Origin: an uncultured Alphaproteobacteria bacterium | Lineage (GTDB): Bacteria; Pseudomonadota; Alphaproteobacteria; HIMB59; GCA-002718135 | Direction: 5' to 3' | Length of the DNA: 64,000 nt | Assembly (NCBI GenBank): GCA_902524385.1 | Contig: CABZCZ010000002.1 | Span: 102,596-166,595 of the forward strand | Shown: piece after piece, positions 44,105-52,267 of the stretch | How the letters are laid out: every line of letters starts with the position of its first letter | How positions within the stretch are numbered: position 1 is the first letter of the stretch | Notes under the pieces: generated by a model | What the model saw: the letters and a program-made list of their open reading frames with translations, nothing else | Database searches by the model: none | Told to the model about the DNA's origin: nothing | Made by a program: the position numbers and the translations under genes

Positions 44105-44165
44105 CGTAATTTTATTTTTCAATTTTTTATTTTAAATTTTGTAGTAATGTATATCATTTAACAGT

Positions 44166-45314
44166 ATGAAAAATATTGGATTGATTGGCTGTGGTAATAT
44201 TGCAGAAACATATTTTAGAGCAAAAGAATATTTTAATAACATAAATTTTGTAGCTTGTGCTGATATCAATCTAGATGCAGCTAAAAAAACAGCTGAGCAG
44301 TACAAAATTGCAGCTTTATCCGTGGATGAAATATTTAATGATAAAAATGTAGACATTATTCTTAACCTCACAATTCCTCAAGCGCACTATGAAATATCGA
44401 AAAGAGCTCTTGAGTCAAACAAACATGTTTATTGTGAAAAACCAATGAGTGTTAAATTTGATGATGCAAAAGAATTACTAAATTTAGCAAAAAAAAATAG
44501 CTTATATATTGGCAATGCCCCTGATACTTTTTTAGGAGGAGGAGGGCAGCTTACACGAAATTTAATTGATAATAATGATATTGGACAAGTTCTAACAGGT
44601 AATTTTATATTTGCCTTTCCGGGTGTTCAAGATTTTCATCCAAGTCCTGAGTCTTGGTTTCAAGAAGGGGGAGGGCCTGTAATAGACATGGGTCCATATT
44701 TTTTTACAACACTGGTTAATCTTCTAGGCCCTGTTAAAAATATAAGAGGTAGAGGAGCAAAATTTTTTGACAAAAGAGAATACAAAGCTGGTCCAAAAAA
44801 AGGAGAAACCTTTAATGTGGAAATTCCAACTTCGTACATGTTTAATATTGAATTTCAAAGTAAAGCAATTGTCCAGGGTTTCATTTCATTTGATGTTTTA
44901 AATCATAAACGTAATCATATGGAGCTTTATGGTACTATGGGTTCAATTGTTGTCCCTGACCCAAATATGTTTGGTGGTCCAGTATCTATTTCTGGGGAGT
45001 TTGGATCTGAATGGAAAAATATAAGTGTCGAAGATAAGCCTCTTGGAAAGACAAATATCGTCAATCATAGTGGAAGAAGTAATGAGGCACCAGAACAAGC
45101 AAATTATAGAGGTATTGGACTAGCTGAAATGATTGATGCGATTGAAAACAATAGAATGCATAGATGTAATGGAGAGTTGGCTCTTCATGTTATTGATGTA
45201 ATTGAATGTGCCATGATTTCATCAATTTATAAAGTAGAAGTAGAACTCAGATCTTCTTGTGTGAGGCCAGAGCCAATGCATGATGATTTCGTGAGGCAAA
45301 TCCTAAAAAAATAA
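44166..45314 (+). CDS. Gfo/Idh/MocA-family oxidoreductase
   Basis: A 382-residue NAD(P)-dependent oxidoreductase with loop GLIGCGNIAETYFRA at the N-terminus, the catalytic-lysine motif YCEKPMS near residue 92 and the second-domain motif PVIDMGPYFFTTLVNLLG, which contains the conserved Asp while Tyr stands where His is common. Family members act on inositols, glucose and their oxidised forms. It lies before the third CUT2 importer, so it may oxidise the imported sugar or cyclitol. It is longer than the paralogue at 16723 and has the intact EKP motif. Confidence 0.85.
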   Translation: MKNIGLIGCGNIAETYFRAKEYFNNINFVACADINLDAAKKTAEQYKIAALSVDEIFNDKNVDIILNLTIPQAHYEISKRALESNKHVYCEKPMSVKFDDAKELLNLAKKNSLYIGNAPDTFLGGGGQLTRNLIDNNDIGQVLTGNFIFAFPGVQDFHPSPESWFQEGGGPVIDMGPYFFTTLVNLLGPVKNIRGRGAKFFDKREYKAGPKKGETFNVEIPTSYMFNIEFQSKAIVQGFISFDVLNHKRNHMELYGTMGSIVVPDPNMFGGPVSISGEFGSEWKNISVEDKPLGKTNIVNHSGRSNEAPEQANYRGIGLAEMIDAIENNRMHRCNGELALHVIDVIECAMISSIYKVEVELRSSCVRPEPMHDDFVRQILKK

Positions 45315-45429
45315 TAATAAATTTTACCTTTTGTTCATTAGTGCGATAATTTTACGTTTAAATTCACAATATTTCTGCTTGTTTTACAAATCTATTCTTG
45401 CTAGGGAAACATAAAAATAGGAGGAATGC

Positions 45430-46395
45430 ATGAAAAAATTTGCTTCAATTATTTTAGCTTCAGTAGCTCTTTTCGCTACTTCAGCAAAAGCAGAATATAA
45501 ATTTAACTTTGTTATGCATAGTGACACAAACAACGCTTTTTGGGCAGCAGTTCATAAAGGTTTTAAAGATGCTTGTGCACAAATTAATGCAGATTGCCAA
45601 ATGTTAACTCTATCAGGTGATGGAGATCAACAGGAGCAATTACAAAACTTAGAATCTTCAATCGCTCAAGGTGTTGATGGTATTGTAACTACAATTACAA
45701 ATCCAACAATTTTTGATGCCGCTGTTGACGAAGCTTTAGCAGCTGGTATTCCAGTTATTACTGCTAATACAGATGACCCAGAAGGTGCTGCAGGTAGTAA
45801 TAGACTTGCATACGTTGGTCAAGATTTGGAAGCAGCAGGTTATGAACTTGCAGCAACTTTATCTAAACAATTTCCTGATGGACCAGTACATGTTCTTATA
45901 GGTGTGGCAGACATGAACCAATCATGGGCCTACACAAGAGCTAACGGTATTGCAAGATTTATGGATGACTATAAAGCTGCAAATCCAGATAGAGAAGTGA
46001 CTTATGAAAAAATCGAATCTGGAATGGATCTATCAACTGTAGGAAACAGAGTAGCTTCATATGTTCAAACTAATCCAAATACTACTGCATATTTTGATGT
46101 AGGATTTTGGGAAGCAGGAGCAGCTCAAGGTATCAGAAATCTTGGTTATGAGCCTGGTCAAATGCTGCTTGCGGGATTTGACTTAGTTGACGTGGTATTT
46201 GAAGAAATGGAAAAAGGTTATGTTCAACTAACCGTTGACCAACAGCCATACTATCAAGGTTATATGTCAGTTCACCAACTATACTTAATGAACAAGTATG
46301 GTTTAAGTGCACTTGATATCAACACTGGTAAGGCAATGATTGGTCCGGATGATGTTGCCCAAATCCGTTCTTTCAAAGGAATGTCAGTTAGATAA
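45430..46395 (+). CDS. CUT2 sugar ABC transporter solute-binding protein
   Basis: A 321-residue periplasmic binding protein with a short signal peptide (FASIILASVALFATSAKA-E). Mature blocks FVMHSDTNNAFWAAVHKGF, GVDGIVTTITNPTIFD and AGIPVITANTDDPEG fit the RbsB-type fold. A GGAGG site lies 5 bases before the ATG at 45430. A 115-base gap upstream probably contains the operon promoter. A terminator-like hairpin follows, then the permease and ATPase genes. It heads the third CUT2 importer in this window. Confidence 0.93.
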   Translation: MKKFASIILASVALFATSAKAEYKFNFVMHSDTNNAFWAAVHKGFKDACAQINADCQMLTLSGDGDQQEQLQNLESSIAQGVDGIVTTITNPTIFDAAVDEALAAGIPVITANTDDPEGAAGSNRLAYVGQDLEAAGYELAATLSKQFPDGPVHVLIGVADMNQSWAYTRANGIARFMDDYKAANPDREVTYEKIESGMDLSTVGNRVASYVQTNPNTTAYFDVGFWEAGAAQGIRNLGYEPGQMLLAGFDLVDVVFEEMEKGYVQLTVDQQPYYQGYMSVHQLYLMNKYGLSALDINTGKAMIGPDDVAQIRSFKGMSVR

Positions 46396-46407
46396 CAAAA
46401 ACAATGT

Positions 46408-46439
46408 AAAGCCGGATAAAATTTATCCGGCTTTTTTTT
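46408..46439 (+). terminator. Strong hairpin with T8 tract between binding-protein and permease genes
   Basis: Stem with core GCCGGAT/ATCCGGC (46411-46417 with 46425-46431), extended by A-T pairs on both sides and followed by eight T residues. The permease ATG lies about 15 bases after the T-tract, so this intrinsic terminator must be read through for the permease to be made. Confidence 0.88.
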
Positions 46440-46453
46440 AAGTAAGAAATTAT

Positions 46454-47491
46454 ATGAAAAGTAACAGATTAAAATCAATATTGATGCGTCCAGAAATAAG
46501 TACGTTCATAATGTTTGTAGTAATTATGACTGCATTCTTTATTGCAAATGATAAGTTTCTTAGCCCTAGAAATATTCGAATAGTTATGGGAATAACACCT
46601 GAGTATATCATCGTTGCTATTGGTATCGCTATACTAATGATCTCTGGTGAATTTGACTTATCAGTTGGATCTGTTTTTGCACTCGTACCTATGACAATGG
46701 TTCAATTAGTACATCAAGGCATTCCACCATGGTTTGCTATAGCACTGGGATTATCAATTGGTATTGCTGTTGGTTTTGTAAATGGTTTTATAACGATCAG
46801 ATTTGGGATACCCTCCTTTATAGCCACTTTAGGTATGTTATACATTGCTAGAAGTTTAACTACTGTTGCAACAGGCGGATTTCCTCCACCATTCCCTCAC
46901 TCATTACCAAATGAACTTTTTGTGTTTCAATTTGAAGTTTTTAGAGCATCACTATTTTGGATGCTTGGAGTAGCATTTATTGCTGGCATAATGCTACATA
47001 GAAGTAACCTTGGAAATTGGATTTATTCTACAGGCGGTGATACGCCCGCAGCATCATCAATGGGAATAAAGACTAATAATGTAAAAATGTTTTGTTTTAT
47101 ACTTTGTGGATTTTTAGCAGGCTTTGCAGGAATGATTCAAACTTTCAGAATCGAAGCCCCTTTACCTTCTCAGGGATATCTTCTTGAATTAGAGTCTATC
47201 GCTGCAGCAGTAATTGGAGGGGTCAGCTTATTTGGTGGAGTTGGAACAATATTCGGAGCTGCAATCGGAGCAATACTTATTCGCTTTCTTGAAAGTGGAA
47301 TTATAATGGCGAGAATTGATGCCGAATGGTTCAGAGCAGGACTAGGATCTTTAATTATCATCTCCGTTGTATTTAATACTTGGGTTGTAAGAAGAGGTGA
47401 AAATATGGTTCATAAAAACCAAGCTGAAGAAAATGAAATTGACTCCAAGAAAAATACTCAGAAAAGTGAAGGAGAAACTAATGAGCAGTGA
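46454..47491 (+). CDS. CUT2 sugar ABC transporter permease (RbsC-like)
   Basis: A 345-residue permease with the block ISGEFDLSVGSVFALVP, the loop STGGDTPAASSMGIKTNNV and LESIAAAVIGGVSLFGGVGT. A hydrophilic C-terminal tail of about 30 residues rich in Glu, Lys and Asn (VHKNQAEENEIDSKKN) extends past the last helix, which the other RbsC-type proteins here do not have. It overlaps the ATPase gene by 11 bases. Confidence 0.9.
   Translation: MKSNRLKSILMRPEISTFIMFVVIMTAFFIANDKFLSPRNIRIVMGITPEYIIVAIGIAILMISGEFDLSVGSVFALVPMTMVQLVHQGIPPWFAIALGLSIGIAVGFVNGFITIRFGIPSFIATLGMLYIARSLTTVATGGFPPPFPHSLPNELFVFQFEVFRASLFWMLGVAFIAGIMLHRSNLGNWIYSTGGDTPAASSMGIKTNNVKMFCFILCGFLAGFAGMIQTFRIEAPLPSQGYLLELESIAAAVIGGVSLFGGVGTIFGAAIGAILIRFLESGIIMARIDAEWFRAGLGSLIIISVVFNTWVVRRGENMVHKNQAEENEIDSKKNTQKSEGETNEQ
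47469..47474 (+). promoter_or_regulatory. Ribosome-binding site deciding the ATPase start
   Basis: AAGGAG ends 6 bases before the ATG at 47481. It selects that ATG over the long upstream frame reaching back to 47397, which would overlap the permease gene by 95 bases. Confidence 0.6.
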
Positions 47492-48224
47492 GAATATTAT
47501 TGAATGCCAAGATCTTAATAAATATTACTCTGGAGTTCATGCTCTTAAAAATCTCAGTTTAAAAATAAAAAAAGATACGGTTGTTGGTTTAATTGGTGAT
47601 AACGGTGCTGGGAAATCAACATTAATTAAAATTCTATCCGGTGCTCATGCACCTGACTCTGGCCACATTTACTTTGAAGGAAATGAAGTGAAATTTAAGT
47701 CTACTAAAGAAGCGATGAACTTAGGAATAGAAACTATCTATCAATATTCTGCATTAATTCCACAGATGTCTATTGCACGAAATATTTTTATAGGAAGAGA
47801 GCAGACAACTTTTTCACTTGGATCAATTGGTTTAATGAAATCTAAATCAATGGATAAAGCTGCGATGGAAGCGTTAAATGATGTTGAACTTCATTTAAGG
47901 TCTCCTGAAACACCTGTAAACCAACTCTCAGGAGGAGAAAGACAAGGTGTTGTAATTGCAAGAGCTATGTATTTTAAATCAAAAGTTTTAATCTTGGATG
48001 AACCAACAAACCATTTATCAGTTAAAGAAACAAATAAAGTTCTTCGGTTTGTTGAAGGATTAAAAAAACAAGGTGTAACATCGATATTTATTACTCACAA
48101 CTTGAGTCACGTCTATCCTATAGCAGATCATTTGTGTGTTATGGCAAGGGGTGAAAAGATTGCTGATTTAGCAAAAGTGGATACAAACATTGATGAGTTA
48201 ACTGATCTATTGGTAAATGGATAA
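47481..48224 (+). CDS. CUT2 sugar ABC transporter ATP-binding protein, single domain
   Basis: A 247-residue ATPase with Walker A GDNGAGKST, signature LSGGERQ, Walker B VLILDEPTNH and switch histidine in FITHNLSH. The DEPTNH version of Walker B differs from the DEPTAA of the two other CUT2 ATPases here. It is a half-size RbsA-like protein that should dimerise. The downstream PhyH gene follows after 38 bases on the same strand. Confidence 0.92.
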   Translation: MSSENIIECQDLNKYYSGVHALKNLSLKIKKDTVVGLIGDNGAGKSTLIKILSGAHAPDSGHIYFEGNEVKFKSTKEAMNLGIETIYQYSALIPQMSIARNIFIGREQTTFSLGSIGLMKSKSMDKAAMEALNDVELHLRSPETPVNQLSGGERQGVVIARAMYFKSKVLILDEPTNHLSVKETNKVLRFVEGLKKQGVTSIFITHNLSHVYPIADHLCVMARGEKIADLAKVDTNIDELTDLLVNG

Positions 48225-48262
48225 ATATTGTTTAAGATCACTTATAAATATGGGGGCGATTA

Positions 48263-49198
48263 ATGATTAGTAAAACACAAATAGAGCAATATAATGAAGA
48301 GGGATATACAATAGTTGAAGATGTATTTAGTATGGATGAATTAAATCCAATATTAAATGAGTTTGAGGAAATCGTTGAAGATTTTGCAGACAAAGCTTTT
48401 AAAGCAGAAAAAATTTCAAATAAACATGAGGATAAAGATGTTTTCAAAAGATTGGCAGCTCTTGAGAAAGATTTTAAAGGATCATCTGTTTTAATTCATC
48501 ATAGAGGAGAACTTAAACCTGCACTCGCAAATTTATGGGGATCAAAAAAACTTTTAGACATTGTTGAGAATTGGGTAGGAAAAGATATCTCAGGCCACCC
48601 TGTTTGGAACATTAGATCAAAAACTCCACAAACTGCAAGAATGACAGTTCCTTGGCATCAAGACTCAGCTTACTTAAAAGAAGGTGCTGAAAAAACGACT
48701 CAACCAGCTGCCTGGATTCCTTTTCTAGATGTAAATAAGGAAAATGGATGCATGCAGGTACTTCCTGGAGGACATAGACCAGAAAGAGTATTGAACCACA
48801 AACTTGAAAAAAAAGATGGTTCAGTAAAAGACTCTTGGTATTTGTTTATTGAAGAAAAAGATATTGCTGAGGAAAAAATAGTTACCTGTGATATGAAGGC
48901 TGGTTCTGTTTTATTTCTTCACCAATTAGTTCCGCATAGATCACTTGAAAATTTATCTGATTCCGTAAGATGGAGTGTTGATTTAAGATTTCAAAATCCA
49001 AAAGATGAAGCTGGATTTCATACTGGTTTAGTTGACCCAATCATAATGAGAAAATCTGATGATACCAATTATACAGCTGACTGGAATTCTTGGTTTGAAG
49101 GATACGAAGAACAACATACAAAATTTAGAGGCACTTCTAAAAAAGATCAGTTTGATTCTAGCGTTGATGGAAGCTGGCTTGAACGTTGGGATAATTAG
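48263..49198 (+). CDS. Phytanoyl-CoA dioxygenase (PhyH) family protein
   Basis: A 311-residue Fe(II)/2-oxoglutarate-dependent oxygenase. The iron site is H132-x-D134 in WHQDSAYL and the distal H225 in HQLVPHRSLEN; the 2-oxoglutarate-binding Arg is probably in SVRWSVDLRF. Double-stranded beta-helix blocks WIPFLDVNKENGCMQVLPGGH and CDMKAGSVLFLH are typical. It lies in the run of the third CUT2 importer and directly before a desaturase-like gene (14-base gap), which suggests oxidation of an imported small molecule rather than phytanoyl-CoA. Confidence 0.88.
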   Translation: MISKTQIEQYNEEGYTIVEDVFSMDELNPILNEFEEIVEDFADKAFKAEKISNKHEDKDVFKRLAALEKDFKGSSVLIHHRGELKPALANLWGSKKLLDIVENWVGKDISGHPVWNIRSKTPQTARMTVPWHQDSAYLKEGAEKTTQPAAWIPFLDVNKENGCMQVLPGGHRPERVLNHKLEKKDGSVKDSWYLFIEEKDIAEEKIVTCDMKAGSVLFLHQLVPHRSLENLSDSVRWSVDLRFQNPKDEAGFHTGLVDPIIMRKSDDTNYTADWNSWFEGYEEQHTKFRGTSKKDQFDSSVDGSWLERWDN

Positions 49199-49212
49199 AC
49201 TAAATAATAAAA

Positions 49213-50196
49213 ATGCACGTAAATTTAGAAGATTGGTACAAACCAGAACTAGATAAAAGGGTTTTAAAAAATTTATCAAAAAGAAAAGACCTACCTGGTC
49301 TAATACATTTCTTTTTTTACTTTTTATCTTTAATTGTCTCGGGTTATCTTGCTTACATAACTCTAGGTACTTGGTGGACGTACTTATTCTTCTTTATATA
49401 TGGAACAATTTATGCGTTCAGTGTAGCTAACTGGCATGAAACTGTTCACCGAACTGCATTCAAAACAAGATGGATAAATGAAATTTTTTATCACATTAGT
49501 TCTTTCATGTGTGATTTTGAAGGTTTCCGATGGAGATGGAGTCATACATTTCACCATTCCAAAACTCTTCAAACTGAGGATGATTATGATCATGAAATTC
49601 AAGTTTCAAGACCTGTGGAGTTGTTAGCATTCTTTTTAAATTTTATTCCACTAACTGATTTACTTTATCCACATAAACTTATTAAGTACGAAGTTTTAAA
49701 ACATGCCTTTGGAAAATTTTCACCAGTTATTGATATTACTGCCCCTAAAGAAGAAAAGAAAAAAATATTATGGAACTCAAGATTATATGTTTTGATATGG
49801 GTAATAGTAATTGCTTATTCTTTTTATATTGGTTCCATCTTACCAATTGTATATATTATTTTACCAACATATATTGGTAAACCAATCTGGTTTGCTGTTA
49901 ATGTAACACAACATTTAGCAGCTAAAGTTGATACAAAGGATCATCGCTTAAGCACTTATTCAGTAAGAATAAATCCTATTTTAAGTTTTTTGTACTGGCA
50001 TATGGAATATCATCTAGAACATCATATGTATCCAATGGTTCCTTCGTATAATTTAAAAAAACTTCGTAAAGAAATTGACTCAGAACTTCCTAAACCCTTT
50101 AATAGCCTTTTTGATTTTTATAGAAAAGTTTTACCTTCGGTAATAGCTTTAGCAACTAATCCAGATAAATATTATAAAGTGAAACTTAATAATTAG
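49213..50196 (+). CDS. Membrane fatty-acid-desaturase-family di-iron enzyme, copy 3
   Basis: A 327-residue paralogue of 41237 and 43076 with boxes NWHETVHRTAF, WSHTFHHSKTLQT and EYHLEHHMYP and the shared N-terminus WYKPELDKRVLKNLSKRKD. It is more like copy 1 (NWHET, HTFHHS, DYDHEIQ) than copy 2. It follows the PhyH gene after 14 bases, so two different oxygenases are produced together. It ends 2 bases before the convergent glyoxalase gene. Confidence 0.85.
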   Translation: MHVNLEDWYKPELDKRVLKNLSKRKDLPGLIHFFFYFLSLIVSGYLAYITLGTWWTYLFFFIYGTIYAFSVANWHETVHRTAFKTRWINEIFYHISSFMCDFEGFRWRWSHTFHHSKTLQTEDDYDHEIQVSRPVELLAFFLNFIPLTDLLYPHKLIKYEVLKHAFGKFSPVIDITAPKEEKKKILWNSRLYVLIWVIVIAYSFYIGSILPIVYIILPTYIGKPIWFAVNVTQHLAAKVDTKDHRLSTYSVRINPILSFLYWHMEYHLEHHMYPMVPSYNLKKLRKEIDSELPKPFNSLFDFYRKVLPSVIALATNPDKYYKVKLNN

Positions 50197-50198
50197 AT

Positions 50199-50624
50199 TT
50201 ACCAAGTTCCCAAATTTTCCATAGATTTCCATGGTTCCTGAACTGGAAGTGCTGCACCCTCTTGTAAAATTTCTAAAGATATTCCATCAGGTGAACGCAC
50301 AAAAGCCATATGTCCATCACGCGGTGGTCTATTTATAGTGACACCATTATTCATCAACTTTTCACATACCTCATAAATATTTTTGACACTGTAAGCAAGA
50401 TGACCAAAGTTTCTTCCGCTAGTATATTCTTCTGGATCCCAATTATATGTTAATTCGAGTAGTCCTGTTTTTTCATCACTGTTTTCTGCACCTAGAAATA
50501 TAAGAGTAAAGCGTCCTTTTTCATTATCTACTCTTCTAACTTCTTTTAAATCCAACTTATTGCAATAAAAGTCTAGTGACTCATCAATATTGTTAACTCT
50601 AACCATAGTATGTAAATATTTCAT
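50199..50624 (-). CDS. gloA: Glyoxalase I (lactoylglutathione lyase)
   Basis: Converts the methylglyoxal-glutathione adduct to S-lactoylglutathione. Metal ligands H5, E57, H75 and E118 are in LHTMVRV, LLELTYN, FGHLAYSV and SLEILQ and correspond to the four ligands of E. coli GloA. The 141-residue length includes a short C-terminal extension (LPVQEPWKSMENLGTW). It stands alone on the minus strand between the desaturase and sulfatase genes. Detoxifying by-products of high sugar flux would suit the island. Confidence 0.88.
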   Translation of the reverse strand: MKYLHTMVRVNNIDESLDFYCNKLDLKEVRRVDNEKGRFTLIFLGAENSDEKTGLLELTYNWDPEEYTSGRNFGHLAYSVKNIYEVCEKLMNNGVTINRPPRDGHMAFVRSPDGISLEILQEGAALPVQEPWKSMENLGTW

Positions 50625-50685
50625 TTTTATAATCCTGTATAATTTTGTATTTGTACTACAAAATACATAGTATAATTTAAATTAT

Positions 50686-52197
50686 ATGAAAACTGTTTTT
50701 TTACTTTTTGATTCATTAAACAAAAGAATGTTAAATTCTTATGGTGGAAAATATATTGAAACACCAAATTTTAATAGATTAGCAAAAAAATCGGTTCAAT
50801 TTAATAATCATTATATAGGAAGCATGCCTTGTATGCCTGCCAGACGTGATATGCATTCAGGACGGCTAAGCTTCCTTCATCGAGCATGGGGACCTTTAGA
50901 ACCATTTGATAATTCATTTCCAGAAATGTTAAGAATTAATAATACGTATACTCACCTAGTAACTGATCACTATCATTACTTTGAAGATGGTGGAGCAACT
51001 TATCATAATAGGTTTAATTCATGGGACTTTATTCGAGGACAAGAGAGCGATCCTTGGAAAGCAATGGTTCAGCCTCCACTTGAAAAATTGAGAGAAAAAT
51101 ATCACAAATCGCAATTCAATTTAAGTGATAGGGAGGGAAAATATTATAACTATGTAATAAATAGTGAATTTATAAAAGATGAGAAAGATTTTCCATCAGT
51201 GAAATGTTTTCAATCTGGATTAGATTTTTTAAATATAAATAAAAATACTGATAATTGGTTTCTACAATTAGAGACTTTTGATCCACATGAACCCTTTTTC
51301 GCTCCTGAAAGATTCAGAGAAAAACTTAAGACAAATTATAGAGGGCCAAGATTAGATTGGCCTCAATATGATAAAGTAAGGGAAAATGATGAAGAGGTTG
51401 CTGAATTAAAAGCAAATTATTTAGCCCTTATAGGATTATGTGATTATTTGTTAGGAACAGTATTAGATTTTTTTGATTCAAATAATCTCTGGCAAAATAC
51501 AGCATTAATTTTAACTACAGATCATGGTTTTATGCTAGGCGAGCATGATTGGTGGGCAAAAAACAGGATGCCGTTGTATAATGAGATAGCAAATATTCCG
51601 CTTTATTTTTCTCATCCTGATTTCAAAAAGTATAATGGCGAAAAAAGAAATGTCGTTACTCAAAATATTGATTTAATGCCAACCTTTATGATAATGCACG
51701 GTCATAAAATCCCAAAAGAAGTAAAAGGAAAATCGATTGTAAATTTTTTAGATAAAGATAATGAAAGAGATTATTGTGCATTATATGGATATTGGGGTGG
51801 AGGAATTAATATTTCAGATGGGAAATATACATATTTTCATTATCCAGAAAATTTTAATCAATATGACAGAAGTAGGTACCAATACACGTTAATGCCTACA
51901 AATATGAGACAATTTTTTTCAAATGAAGAATTGCAAACAGCAACTATGCACAAACCATTTAACTTCACTAAAAATATTCCAGTAATGAAGGTAAATAAAA
52001 TATTAAGGAAGACTGATTCCCTTGCGACTTTAATTGATACAAAAAGCGCCCTTTATGACTTGAAAGAAGATCCAGGACAATTAAATCAATTACATGATAA
52101 TGATCTAATTGCTCGATATAAAGATCTCATGTTTAAAGAAATAAAATTATATGATCCTCCTAAAGAATTATTGGAAAACTATTTTAATCTGGAATAA
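50686..52197 (+). CDS. Sulfatase, no signal peptide
   Basis: A 503-residue alkaline-phosphatase-superfamily sulfatase. The modification motif CMPARRDMHSG carries C49, which is converted to formylglycine by the maturation enzyme; LTTDHGFMLGEHD carries metal and substrate residues. The N-terminus MKTVFLLFDSLNKRML begins with the first beta strand, so there is no export signal and the enzyme works in the cytoplasm. It should remove sulfate from an imported sulfated small molecule or sugar. It lies before xylA; a phosphonate monoester hydrolase-like activity is an alternative for this superfamily. Confidence 0.85.
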   Translation: MKTVFLLFDSLNKRMLNSYGGKYIETPNFNRLAKKSVQFNNHYIGSMPCMPARRDMHSGRLSFLHRAWGPLEPFDNSFPEMLRINNTYTHLVTDHYHYFEDGGATYHNRFNSWDFIRGQESDPWKAMVQPPLEKLREKYHKSQFNLSDREGKYYNYVINSEFIKDEKDFPSVKCFQSGLDFLNINKNTDNWFLQLETFDPHEPFFAPERFREKLKTNYRGPRLDWPQYDKVRENDEEVAELKANYLALIGLCDYLLGTVLDFFDSNNLWQNTALILTTDHGFMLGEHDWWAKNRMPLYNEIANIPLYFSHPDFKKYNGEKRNVVTQNIDLMPTFMIMHGHKIPKEVKGKSIVNFLDKDNERDYCALYGYWGGGINISDGKYTYFHYPENFNQYDRSRYQYTLMPTNMRQFFSNEELQTATMHKPFNFTKNIPVMKVNKILRKTDSLATLIDTKSALYDLKEDPGQLNQLHDNDLIARYKDLMFKEIKLYDPPKELLENYFNLE

Positions 52198-52267
52198 TTA
52201 GTAAAACTTTTATCATCGTGGTTTGCTTTAGGCATTAAGATAGAGTAAGATAGTTAACGAGGAAATT

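Noticed and set aside
41237..50196. Recent tandem duplication of the desaturase genes as a repeat element
   Set aside because: The copies share protein motifs but the DNA has diverged widely and different genes lie between them, so they are old paralogues, not a nucleotide repeat.
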